Below, piece after piece: positions 34,763 through 46,520 of a DNA stretch of 64,000 nucleotides. Each line of letters starts with the position of its first letter. Position 1 is the first letter of the stretch. Source of the DNA: Camellia lanceoleosa (Eukaryota; Streptophyta; Magnoliopsida; Ericales; Theaceae); the NCBI GenBank assembly GCA_025200525.1, contig CM045770.1:117715429-117779428 (forward strand). Reading direction: 5' to 3'. A model generated the notes under the pieces. It was not told where the DNA came from. It saw nothing but the letters and a program-made list of their open reading frames with translations, and did not search any database. The position numbers were made by a program, and so were the translations under genes.

Positions 34763-34849
34763 CTCTGAAACCTTCACCATTACCTTTTATGTTGTTTATG
34801 CTATTTTCACTCAAGTCCAGCTCCTCTAAGTTGCTCATATTATGCAATT
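34763..34849 (-). CDS. RLP exon type E (NLEEL LRR), 3'-most copy
   Basis: 87 bp, acceptor TTTTAG before 34,849, donor GTTGTA from 34,762. It encodes LHNMSNLEELDLSENSINNI and KGNGEGFRG. An alternative phase-1 donor AAAAG/GTAATG lies inside. Degenerate relatives are at 56,965-57,021 and about 49,661-49,715. In RLP proteins this LRR follows the GFERLS exon, which here lies 14 kb upstream, past a retrotransposon. Confidence 0.82.
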
Positions 34850-35884
34850 CTAAAATGAAAAGAAAAATATTAAAAAAGAAACGAAAATTGAGTAAGCCTT
34901 ATTGGTTTATAAATTCGGCAGGATATACTTTTATGTAATAGATTCCATCTCAATCAAAACTTGCTCTTTAGTCCTATTATGGTTTTTGTCACTATTATGA
35001 AATTGGGTAAGTATTCGATACTTCGGGAATATCATGTGACATTTGTGTATGTGGTGTTCCTTACTAATGATGTAACCAAAATTTTTACAATGAGACAATG
35101 TTAACCCACATTTATAAAGTAATTGGAAGATAAAAGATGACTGCGTTTTCACATTGTTAGGAGCACCATGTAGAAAATGTCTCATGGTACCCTAACACTA
35201 CCTAATAATTTTTTCCTCACAAATTTGGTCTATGACATGTATCATTGCTTATATGGTGTTTCAAACCAATTACTAGCAAACATTTGTTGAAAAAATGATT
35301 TTTTTTTATGACTTAATATGAAATTAAAGTGGGTCTCAACCACTGGTTAAGATAGGTCCAAGTGGTTTAGATTCTTTGCAATAAGATCTTTTCACCACAA
35401 AATAAATGACCAAAAACCATTAAGATTTGAATGAGAAATTGTTTCATAAAGTCGGCCTCATGAATGTGTTATTGGGGAAGGTGTGTAACCTCCTATCCCA
35501 CATTGATTATAGAGGAAAGTATTGATGGGTATTTAAATATCTAGTTTTTGATAATGGTGTGAGCCCTTTGGGGTATCTAAACTTTTCAAAAGAAAGATTC
35601 AAGGATAGGCTTGGACCAAGACTATGGTCTAAGTCAATTATGCGAAAATGCCACACGTGCACCGCCTGCTTAGGCTAGGCTGGGTCCGTGGATCTCGCGC
35701 TTAAGGCTTGTTGGACTGGCTAAGGTTTCGTTTGGGTCGGGTTGGTGGCCTACCAACCTAATCTTTTTCTTGACTAGGTCAAGTGATGGTGGCTACAAAT
35801 TTATACATGTGTATATAGAGTGTGTAATCTCTATACTAATGGCAAATTTATTTCATCAGTTTTGTAGAATTGATTCCTGCATTG
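34850..35884 (-). other. RLP intron, left part, up to the inserted element
   Basis: AT-rich intron. From about 35,480 it is less AT-rich and contains TCCCACATTGATTATAGAGG and a GGCCTACCAACC stretch that look like part of an older LTR. This would resume at 47,811 after element D. No coding exon is seen. Confidence 0.45.
35480..35884 (+). mobile_element. possible old solo LTR, left part (resumes 47,811-48,115)
   Basis: TGTGTAACCTCCTATCCCAC-type start. After removing element D the sequence continues with a TATA box TATAAATG (47,859-47,866) and ends around TCGATGAGGAGGCGAATTTG (48,069-48,088), all LTR-like. Ends and target duplication could not be fixed, so this is tentative. Confidence 0.35.
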
Positions 35885-36867
35885 TGTAGATACCCCATTT
35901 TTTACCGCCCTTAAGACATGGGCGCGACTGATGGTTTACTCGGTGATGAAAGGTGTGCAAGGCAAAGGTGCAGTTTCTTCGGCAAAGAGAGAGACAAATC
36001 TCAACTTCACACCCCATTTTGGACCAAAATCATTTTGGATGGTTTTTAGACCTTAAAACCCTCTCTTTCAAAACATTTTTGAAATAAAGTTCTTACGATG
36101 TTCTGACGCTCGCATTTCGGTAAATGTTGCGTTTTTCGGTAAACCGAGCAAGGATAAAGTGGATAATGAATGAAAGAGAGATGAAATCTTTGAAAAATCT
36201 TTCAAAACACTTTGTTTAGGGGTTTGAAGTTAAAGAAAAGAGGAAAGGAGAGGAGAAAGCTAGTTTGGGAGAAATTCGACATGAATCCGGGTAGAAGAGG
36301 GTCGAGCAGCCCTCGCTGATTCGGGCTTATTCATCGTCATACTTGGAGTTTAGCTATGAGGCCACCACCGTTGGAAAGCTTACTTCTGGGGCTTCATTTT
36401 GCACTCAAGAATCTCCTAAAGCCAAGTCCGGGTGGAGGAGATATGATTGGTTGAAGTTGGGCATCATCCCAGTTGGATCGAATCTGCGCGGCTTCACCAA
36501 AATGGGCATAACTTTTTCCACATGAGGAATTTTAATGCAAGGTTTGCGCCATTGGAAAGCTAAGGCCGGTTTTCGGACCAGGCGAAAGGGGGTGCTCATA
36601 GCTGACCTTCCCCGATCGTACCCAAGCTCCCGAGCCAAGACAACTTTGGTGATGACGGACACGTGGCCTTCGGCACCGAGTCAGGGTTTCCTAAATTCCC
36701 CCATAAAAAATATTTAGGTGGCGACTCAGATTCCGCAAAGCAGTCCATGTTTGGCGCTTTTTTCAAAAATCTGTTTCTCAAAACGATTTGCGATTTGGAC
36801 TCTTTGGTTGATTAAGAACCGCAATAACAAAAAGTCGGCTGTAGAGTGAAGCCCAAGGGCGTCTACG
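35885..36867 (+). repeat. 5' LTR of element D, internally deleted
   Basis: 983 bp. The first ~680 bases closely match 43,751-44,428 and the last ~305 match 47,491-47,805. Near 36,563 it jumps from AAAGCTAA to GGCCGGTTTTCGG, skipping about 3,062 bases present in the 3' LTR, including the CACGTG palindrome and TATA box. The 5' copy therefore lacks the presumed promoter. Confidence 0.92.
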
Positions 36868-36871
36868 ATTC

Positions 36872-36889
36872 TGGCGACTCTATTTGGGA
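36872..36889 (+). other. primer-binding site of element D
   Basis: TGGCGACTCTATTTGGGA, five bases after the LTR end (GTCTACG), the same type as in element A. Confidence 0.75.
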
Positions 36890-37844
36890 TTTTAGAGAGC
36901 TTGACTTCGAACTCATGATATCTGTTTTGACTACATTTACGTGTTTCTTTGCATTGCATGTGCATTGGTGCGCCTAGGACACCGTGTTGGCCATCTGCTA
37001 TTCTGGCGGTTTCTTTGGAGGCTTGTCTTGTCAAGGCATGACCATAAGGTGCGGTTATGCTGCCGATATGGGAACACAAACCCGATTTTACGGGGCACCC
37101 TTTTGACCATTCGACCTAGTGCATATCGAAATCCATAGTGACCATCCCAAACTAGGACAAAGTTGCTTACCCGATATAGGTTGTTTGAAACCGGCGGCGT
37201 AGTGAAACCCTAGCTCGACAAAATAGGACAGAAACCCTACCCCAACATAGGGGTGTATTGGCTCTCTTTACATGCTATGTGCTTTTAGAGTGTATCTACA
37301 GGAATGCATATACCGGTTGCAAGTTTGGGTATCCCATCAAGGCACCAAGATGTATTTTGAGAATTAGTTATATCTGCGGGTATCAGATTCAGATTTGGGC
37401 GATGATTTGGGGAACGATGATCGAATAGAACACGATACTGCTCGTCAGATCTGTTTTTGGTGAAGTTGAGCCGAGATCTTGTCTGTTTTCCTTTTGCTAG
37501 GTAGTCTTGGAACCATAGCTTCGAAGGCTCCACTATCTCCTGGTACATTGGATTTGTCTTGATAGACCTTGTCGTCGAGACTCAGTTCAAAGGTAATCGA
37601 GGCTAGAGAAGGCTTGTCGAGCCTGATCATCAGCCGATTAGTGATCAGATCGGTGGCCCTTATCCACCCCTCCAATGAAATTCGGTCGAGATGGATCGGA
37701 GAATACATCGGATGGAGGCAATGATGCGTCAAATGCAGAAACTATGAAACTCATGCAACAGACGCCGCTAAGCGGAATTTTCTAAGCAAGAAGTTGCAAT
37801 CATGGCTCAAGAGTCGAGCTCATCACCAGTCAGCAACAAAGAAG

Positions 37845-39060
37845 CGGTAGCGTCGCTTCACAACAAGTTCCTCCTCCACTAGGAGCTCCAGCACCTGGGG
37901 AGATGCCAAATGTCCAAAATGTCCAAGAGGATACAGACCTTCCAACAAGGTCAGCTCCGCCCCCGATTCTACCGCAACTATCTAAGGCACCCACGCCTGT
38001 CAATGTGCCGGACTCTCCCTTCGAGTTCAAAGCGGACCCCACAACGCTGAAGCTGAGTAAGCTGGAAAAGATGTTTAAGAAATCCCAAGGAGTCAAGTCC
38101 ATTCCCGACATTGAGGATGGGTATACGGACGCAGCTGTGACGCTGCCAGATCGGTTCAAGATGCCACAAATCGACTGATTTGATGGGTCCGGGGACCCCA
38201 TGGTGCACTTGAGGTTGTTTTCAGATATCTTAAGGCCGATGGGCCTCACCAGACTACAGAAGCTGTCTCTGTTTGGCCAAACCCTGTCAGGTGTGGCGGC
38301 CATCTGGTACGCGAAACTGGAATAAGATGTTAAGAGGAATTGGGATGAGATGGCCGAGGCTTTCGTTGATCAATACTCCTACAATACACAAATTGAGATT
38401 ACAACCCGTGATCTCGAGACGACTAGGCAGGAGCCGAAGGAAAGTTTCTTCGATTTTGTAACTTGGTGGAGGGCCAAGGCCTCAATAATGACAATTAGGC
38501 CAACGGACAAGGATCAAATACGGATGGTTGTGCGCAACCTCCAACCCAAGCTTATGCAAAAAATGATTGTTCTCCCATTCCCTACCTTTTCAGATCTACA
38601 TGAGATGGGAGTACAAATCGAGGATGCTATAAAGCAAGGCGTTATTGACCAGGAAAAGGAGCAGCCCAGGAGGGCGTTTACCTGCAGTTCGAATGCGACC
38701 ACCAGTGGTGATGTAGCTGCAAGATCTTCTGAAGTGGGCATAGTCACCAACACCACGTCACAAAAAGCTACCCTATTCACCGGTGCATCCGGAAGTAGCT
38801 CACAGAAAACCACATATCCACCTCGAGTCAAGAGGGTTTTCACCCCACTTTATATGCCTTTGTCAAAGGCTCTAGAGGTCTTAATCCGGAAAGGACATCT
38901 GAAACCATTGGAATAACAGCCTTTACCTGATCTTCTCCCTCCAAAGCATAGCGGACTAAATCGTGCCTACCATCAACAAACCGGGTCATGAGACCGATAT
39001 TCGCTTTGCGCACCATGATGTACAAGATTTGTTTGACAACAAGGTCATTGCCGCACCAAA
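37845..39060 (+). pseudogene. gag of element D, nearly intact
   Basis: One frame runs from about 37,845 to 38,916 with only two internal stops (TGA 38,176, where element A has Cys in NCFDGSGDP, and TAA 38,323). Landmarks: FEFKADPTTLKLSKLEKMF, DGYTDAAVTLPDRFKM, GDPMVHLRLFSDILRPMGL, LSLFGQTLSGVAAIWYAKLE, YSYNTQIEITTRDLE, WWRAKASIMTIRP, EMGVQIEDAIKQGV and SKALEVLIRKGHLKPLE. A stop at 38,914 follows. Beyond it, the zinc-knuckle region survives only as AYHQQTGS in broken frames (to about 39,060). Closely related to the gag of element A. Particle protein by family. Confidence 0.82.
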
Positions 39061-42000
39061 GAAAGTCTATCACCCTTTGGATCGATGAACTTTGAGGATA
39101 GTACGAATATGTGATCAGGGAATGAACCCCCTGCGGGCGGCACTCAGTTTACTCTAGATGTGGCGTTTGGCACGCATTGTTTTGAGCATTTGCGAATGCT
39201 AGTTTTGTACTTTCTGACTTGGGTATTGGGTCAGTCTTGTCGTTTTGTATTGTGTCGGGTTTTTTCATCTTGAGTCGATGGTCTACATCTTGTTTTATCG
39301 AGTCAGTCCTATTTTGTCAAAGTCAGGTGCCTCCGGGGGTGTTACCTCGGGCATCGCCATTTTGTTTTGTGTTTGTCTTTTCGCTTTCTTTTGAGTCTGT
39401 TTCTGCCAGGGAGTTAGTTATGCTATGATTTGAATGAACATGATGGTTTTTCATGCTTTTGTGTTTGCTTAGTATTGCCGGTTTGCAGAAATTCCAAATG
39501 AGATGGCATTATTTGACTAGAAGCTGTGTCTTTTCTGTGCCTTGAATTCATTGCATCGACCTAAGTTTTCCAAAAGCTTTTTGAACACTGCGGTGAAAAC
39601 GAAGAGGAAGGAATTCCTCGGGATTTGCAAAATTTGATCAATTTGAGAGAAAGAGAAGCGTGCTAAGCCCTTAATGATTGAGATCATGCTTGTTAGTGTG
39701 AATATTGAGAAGGACCCTAGCTTTGATCCAGATTGGTTCTACACTGTCTTCAGCACGAGCGATTTGTCGCTTTCTTAAAAACTTTCAAAAAAATGTTTTG
39801 CGCGGTCCTGCGAAGACATGTGTGGAATCGCTCTTGAGATTATGCAGCTTAGAATCGCTCTCGGCCTCGAGACTCAACCCCTTTGCTTTCAAACCTTGAA
39901 CTTGGATTCAGAACGTTCAAAGGACAATCATGATGTGAGGCCTGTGTGGCCAGATTTGAAGTAGCCCTCGAACAAGAGGCACCGAAGTCAGATCAAAAGG
40001 ATCAGATGTTGTCAAAAGAAGCTTGCAAAGCTAGATCAGAAGCACCCCTCGAACTAGGGGCAAAAAAATATCCGATGTGCTCGAAGAGCCAAAGGTGGAT
40101 CTTTCTACAAATCAATACAACAGCCACTCTCCTGGATACAGAGGGCTTCAATCTCAAAACCATTTGGCATGGACTTGTTACACTTTTACCCTTTGAGAGG
40201 CTCGCTGGGCCGAAAACCCGGAAGGGCGACCCAGGCAAAAGTTAGAGCAAAGAAAAAAATACAAAATACAAAAAAGAAATACAAAAATACAAAAAAGCAA
40301 AGAAAGCAAAAAAAAAAAAAGAAAAAGAAAAGAGAAGAAAAAGAAAAAAAAGCTCAAGAAGGTTGAAAGCACAACAGCGCCTTTGGCAAAAGTTAGAGCA
40401 TAAAAGGAGAGGTTAAATACCCGAGTGTACCTTAACCGAACTATGTAAGGCTTGATTCCCATGTTTAGGATACGAGGCAACTTCACTTTGAAGTCCACCA
40501 CAAACACTTCAAATTCGATTGTGTCCATGTAATGGTTTTGACCATCCTTGCCTTCTCAGATCCGAGAGTTCGGTTGTAATCATCGCTCGAGGATCGATCA
40601 CAATGCGCCGCGTTATTCATACAAGGCAACTTTCCGTTGCCATTCAATGCGCATGGTGCCATTCAAACACGGGGCAACTTTCCGTTGCCATGTAGCTCCC
40701 CTCAAGCAAGGGGCAATTTACCTTCGTATCTGAAGTTGCGCATCTTGAGAGTGGGTTCTCGCTCGTTGAGCAAAGGACTGCTTTAAAAAGCTTTTTGGGA
40801 ATTTTTACTGAGGTTGACTAATTTTCTCTAGAAAATTATTCCATTTTTCCAAAACTGGACCGTTTTCTTGGACCAAAAAAAGGAAAATTTTCAGTGCTCA
40901 TAGCCTGACTTGCATGATTTTAAATCAGAAAATCGAACAAGCATGTTAATCTAACTCTCATGTTGGTCAAAATTGTTTTAGGAGAAAGCAAAATAAAAAA
41001 TGGTCAAAATGATGAACTAGGGGCACAGTTGAGTCAGGCTTCCTGTCTTTTCCCCGTCGCCAGCATACTTGCTAGAAAGGGCACAACTGAAATCAACAAC
41101 AAAATGCAGAAAGCTCTCTCATTCTCCGAGCAACGAGGTATCAAGCCAAGTGCGAAGCACGAACTGGAATGGATCAGGATGTTCCACTTCCTCATCTGGA
41201 CAGATCTAACCACGTCCAAACTCCCTAGCAGAGCATCGTCAACCAATGTCAACTACAGATTTGCTACCCAGTTGTGGCGCAACCCCTCTGTGGGAAAGTT
41301 CACTGCTGTGTGCAGAAGAAAAAGAATCTAGCAGAATGCTAGGGGCAAGAGCCCGCAACTTCTTGTCTATCCACCAACCACTCTGGGGAGGGATGAAAAA
41401 TGAGAGATTGAAGAATAGAGAGATGTGCGTTGAGAGAAAAGTGAGAAAAGGGCTTTTTCAGAAAACTAGAGATTGAGTGCCGAGTAATATGAGAATCACA
41501 AGTGAGAAAGGGTAGGAAACAATACCCGGTGAAACAGGCTCCCTGTGCACGTCTGAGTGTCGTGTCTTTTTGTTTGTCTCGATTCTTGTTTTGAGTCGTC
41601 TAGAGTGTTACTCGACGTGTCTAGGTTGTGTGCATTTTATTTCCGTGTTGAGTCATTTTGCTGTGTTCAGTCGTAGGCTCAATACCCGGTCAAGAACTCA
41701 TCTCTCAATTTCAAATTCAGAAATAAAATCATTTTGTGCTCAGAGTGCTGTGCCATTCTCCACATTTGTGCAAAACAGGATTTGTTCTTTCATAAAACCG
41801 CAGGGTTCAACCCAGGTCATGCGAACAGCAAAACCAGGACCTATCTGAAGCTATATTGGTTCCAGACTGCAAAGCAAAAGAAAAGAGGGAAAATTTGGAG
41901 CATCTGAGTTTGTTTCAACTTCTGCAAATTCCGAGATTGTATTCCGGATGTACCTCTTCAAGTCTTGCCAATGAGGTGCTTTCTAAAGTGCCGCTTTGTC

Positions 42001-42114
42001 CTTTTATTGCTTTCCTTAAGCATCATGCATTGTAATGCATTGTACCTATCAAGTTTCTTCCTCATTCATGCACGATATTGTATGTATGGTTTATTCAAAG
42101 AAGTTCCGTTTACG
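39061..42114 (+). other. non-coding interior of element D
   Basis: This is the 3-kb stretch between gag and the tandem array, collinear with element B (to about 13,735). It includes the A-rich tract 40,248-40,352 between copies of AAAAGTTAGAGCA and a motif CAACTTTCCGTTGCCAT repeated near 40,625 and 40,677. No polymerase motifs are seen. Confidence 0.6.
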
Positions 42115-43445
42115 ATCATTCATTTAGTGTATCAATCACACTTCATTCATTTAGTGTATCAATCACACTTCATTCACTTAGTGTATCGATTACACTCTCA
42201 TTCATTTAGTGTATCAATCACACTTCATTCACTTAGTGTATCGATTACACTCTCATTTATGTAGTGTGTCAATCACACTTCATTCACTTAGTGTATCGAT
42301 TACACTCTCATTTATGTAGTATGTCAATCACACTTCATTCATTTTGTGTATCTATTACACACATTCTCATTTTGTGCATCTACCACGCACATATTCACTC
42401 TTGTGTATCTATCACACACCTTCTCATTTTCTGTATCTATCACACTTCATTCGTTTAGTGTATCAATCACACTTCATTCACTTAGTACATCAATTACGTT
42501 TCATTCATTTTGTGTATCTATCACACACATTCTCACTTTTGTGTATCTATCACACACATTCTCATTTTGTGTATCTATCACGCACATATTCATTTTTCTG
42601 TATCTATCACACACATTCTCATTTTGTGTATCCATCACACATTTTATTTACTTTAGTGTATCCATCACACACTTCATTTACTTTAGTGTATCCATCACAC
42701 ACGTCATTTACTTTAGTGTATCCATCACACTTCATTATCTTTAGTATATCCATCATACTTGTTCACTAAGTGCATCTATCACACCTCGTGTTCACCTTTA
42801 GTATATCAATCGTACTTGTTCACTAAGTGCATCTATCACACTTCGTATTTACCTTTAGTATATCAATCGTACTTGTTCACTAAGTGCATCTATCACACTT
42901 CGTGTTCACCTTTAGTATATCAATCATACTTGTTCACTAAGTGCATCTATCACACTTCGTGTTCACCTTTAGTATATCAATCGTACTTGTTCACTAAATG
43001 CATCTATCACACTTTGTATTCACCTTCCGTATATCAATCATACTTGTTCACTAAGTGCATCTATCACACTTCGTGTTCACCTTTAGTATATCAATCATAC
43101 TTTGTTCACTAAGTGCATCTATCACACTTTGTGTTCACCTTTAGTGTATCCATCACACTTGTTCACTTAGTGCATCTATCACACTCTGTGTTCGCCTTTT
43201 GTGTATCCATCACACTTTGTTCACTTAGTGCATCTATCATACTTTGTGTTCACCCTTTGTGTATCTATCACATTGTGCTCACCACACTCGCTTACTGTAT
43301 CTATCACGCACTCAGCTACTGTATCTATCATATTTTGCTTCATGTAGTGTATCTATCACATGCTCACTTTGTGTATCAATCACACACGCTCGTTTGGTGT
43401 ATCAATCACACACGTTCGCTTTGTGTATCTATCACACATGCACAC
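42115..43445. repeat. TGTATCNATCACAC tandem array in element D
   Basis: About 45 copies of a ~28-30-base unit built on (T)GTGTATCWATCACAC(TT)-x-TTCAYTT. In the first half the unit is simple. From 42,760 to 43,130 two variants alternate to make a ~57-58-base higher-order unit (AAGTGCATCTATCACACTTC and TTTAGTATATCAATCRTACT). It stands just upstream of the 3' LTR, where Tat/Ogre-type elements typically carry variable tandem repeats. Open readings here are repeat by-products. Confidence 0.88.
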
Positions 43446-43737
43446 TGTATTCGCAGTGAGAATTGCAATAATTCTCTTACATCCTTTCTGCATTGTAATG
43501 TAGTTTGGTTTTTGCTTGCTTAAAACTGTTGCATTGTTATGCTTTGTTATAGTTTTCTTTGCATGATCATAAGTTATGTTCGGCTTCTTGCATTGTTAGT
43601 TGCATTTTGCCCCTGCCTACGGGCACATCTCTTTGATTATATTGCCTGTTTGTCCAAGTCTTCGGTCTTGTCAAAAATGGGTCGTCTCTGGGCTTTGACA
43701 TTCACTCACGTCATTGTTATGACTTCCGAGTTCTGTC

Positions 43738-43750
43738 AAAGAGGGGCAAC
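43738..43750 (+). other. polypurine tract of element D
   Basis: AAAGAGGGGCAAC directly precedes the 3' LTR start TGTAGACACC. Confidence 0.7.
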
Positions 43751-44632
43751 TGTAGACACCCCATTTTTGACTGCCCTTAAGACTTGGGCGCGACTGATGG
43801 TTTACTCGGTGATGAAAGGTGTGTAGGGCAAAGGTGCAGTTTCTTCGGCAAAAAGAGAGACAAATCTCAACTTCACACCCCATTTTGGACCAAAATCATT
43901 TTGGATGGTTTTTAGACCTTAAAACCCTCTCTTTCAAAATATTTTTGAAATAAAGTTCCTACGATGTTCTGACGCTCGCATTTCGGTAAATGTTGCGTTT
44001 TTCGGTAAACCGAGCAAGGAAAAAGTGGAGAATGAATGAAAGAGAGATGAAATCTTTGAAAAATCTTTCAAAACACTTTGTTTAGGGGTTTGAAGTTGAA
44101 GAAAAGAGGAAAGGAGAGGAGAAAGCTAGTTTGGGAGAAATTCGGCATGAATCCGGGTAGAAGAGGGTCGAGCAATTTCATTGAATCGGGCTTATTCATC
44201 GTCATACTTGGAGTTTAGCTATGAGGCCACCACCGTTGGAAAGCTTACTTCTGGGGCTTCATTTTGCACTCAAGAATCTCCTAAAGCCAAGTCCGGGTGG
44301 AGAAGATATGATTGGTTGAAGTTGGGCATCATCCCGGTTGGATCGAATCTGCGCGGCTTCACCAAAATGGGCATAACTTTTTCCACAAGAAAAATTTTAA
44401 TGCAAGGTTTGCGCCATTGGAAAGCTAACTTCCGGGGCTTCAATCTAGACATCCACCAGCACTTTTTTGCCTCATCGGCCACCCATCGGCCATCCATTTA
44501 GCCGACCGTCCAAATAAATGGCCGACTGGCCAGTAAAAGTAGCCGACCGGCCAATTTTGCTCGCCGAAAACCTTCCGGAGTATTCTACAAATTGAATGGA
44601 TGATAGCTGTGCCAGCTGGAGGGCACAGACTG

Positions 44633-44716
44633 GATCCTCCATACACGTGTATGGAGGATCTTGGCTCTTGGTTTTGAAGCTTCTAAGAGAAGTCTTACTC
44701 CCTTGGCTCTATAAAG
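44633..44716 (+). promoter_or_regulatory. LTR promoter: 28-bp CACGTG palindrome and TATA box
   Basis: A perfect 28-bp palindrome (44,633-44,660; core CCATACACGTGTATGG with arms reaching GATCCTCC/GGAGGATC) lies 49 bases before TATAAAG (44,710-44,716). It is absent from the deleted 5' LTR. Promoter role is inferred. Confidence 0.65.
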
Positions 44717-46420
44717 CAAGCCCTCCTCTTCCATAATTAGGGTTCTGAAATTCCAGAGGAAACATACACTCTCCCCCCTTGTGTCTCTCCATTTTAACCT
44801 CAAAGTATAAGGTTCTTGGCTCCATTCCTACACCAACACCTAGCACCACCCCACCACCTCCATTCCAGCAGCTTGAAGGGTCTTCTCAGAGGCTAGGAGG
44901 CACCACTTCTCAAGCCAAAAGGCAGCTAAGGGTTGGTTTACAAGGGTGAGTACCATTTTCCCTTTTTTTTTTTGAGCTTATCTTGTACCATTTCTTAGCC
45001 CTATTTGCTTGCTGTTTTGAGCTCCGACCAAAACTGAAAATGTCATTTTTTTGAGCTATATTCCATGTTTCATTAAGGGCTCATTGTAGTTTGAAGCTTC
45101 CTTTTGGCACTTGCTTCATTATCCTCTTGAATGCCATTATTTTGCATGATATTTTTAGCCTATGTGTGATCTGTTTTGGAGCATTTCATAAACTGTAGAT
45201 AGTCTTATTTTGATCCCTTCTTCAACATTGAAGAAGGGCTCAACACTGTTGGGGACCTCCATGTATCACTTGCCATTGTACCCCTCTTTGGTCCCCATTT
45301 TTGCATGATTTATTAGCTTATTAAGCTTCTGTTTTTCGATCTTGATCAGAACTTAAAGTGGCCATATTTTGACCCCCTTGTCATGTTTCATTAAGGGTCT
45401 TTGGCTGTTTGATGAATATTTTGTATACTTTGTGTTATAGCCTCTTTTGAGCCTCATCTTGCATGACGTTTTGAGTGTGTTTGTATACTGTTTTGGGGGC
45501 TTCCATAAACTGTAAGTAGTAATTTTTTTGGTCCCTCTTCAGTGTTGTAGAAGGGTCTTTTTCTTTTTGGGCTTTGCATCTACCACTTGCTTCATTGCCT
45601 CCCTTGCGGAGCCATTTTTGTATGCTAATTTAGTCCCACTTGTGCTTACTATTTGGCCATACTTTGAACTGTAAAAATGCTTATTTTGGGCTGCCTTGCT
45701 TCTGTCTTTTCATTCCATGTACCAATTATGCATGCTTTGTATAGCTGTAAGCCATTTCATGTACCTAGTTTTGCATTTCAGGAGAGATTCCGTGCATCGG
45801 GTATCATTTTGCCATGATTCGGGGCTGTTTTGCATCTCATTTTGCCTCTAAAAATTGCATGACATATTCCATATTCCATGTTTTTTCATGTCTTGTTAGA
45901 GTGGCATTCTGTGCCATAGGTTCGGTCCTCGGTTTGCGTGCACGCGAGCACGCACTTCGAGTTGTCTCATCTTCATCTTATGGCCATTGATATGAGTGTG
46001 GCTGAGGTCAACTTGTATTGGTGTAAGCCCATTTTTCATTGTGTATGCCATGTTACAATGCATTGTGCATGTTATGTTGTTGCATTGTGTCATGCCTTGC
46101 ATGCTTGTTCGCATACTCATATTGCATACTTAGCTCGCATGCTTAGGTTGCATTTGGCATGCATCCCTTGCCTCTTGATCGATCATGATAGAGGTTGGGG
46201 CCTTTGATGTGTTTTGTGCTTGCATTTCATTTGATATCAAAGTTGCTAACTTGGCTTTTGGGCCATCATGCATTGAAATGCGTGATTGATGGCCCAGGTC
46301 GAAACCATCCTCATGAGTCCATTGCATGATAGGGAGTGTGTTCATGCACACATTTGCTTGAAATTCCATGCCATACCTTGCTTGCCCTCTGCTTTGTCAA
46401 TTGCAGGTTCTCAGAAGTTT

Positions 46421-46520
46421 TGGCGGTCGGCTACATAGAGTGCCCGGCCAGGATTTTAGCCGATAACTTCATCGAGGCGGTGACCTTTTTCCCATGGCGG
46501 TGGCCATCCTCCCACGGTGG
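46421..46520. repeat. GGCC/GGCGGT cluster in 3' LTR of element D
   Basis: Degenerate counterpart of 1,936-2,036 and 8,581-8,684, with GGCGGTCGGC, GCCCGGCCAGG, GGCGGTGACC, GGCGGTGGCC and CACGGTGG at about 20-base spacing. Confidence 0.5.

Noticed and set aside
35885..36867. 5' LTR of element D as a separate solo LTR
   Set aside because: It is followed by a PBS and gag, and CATTG flanks only the full 35,885-47,805 unit.
42264..43523. Several 60-140-codon readings rich in SITHI/YHTSC repeats
   Set aside because: Products of the TGTATCNATCACAC array in element D, open in all three frames because of the repeat.
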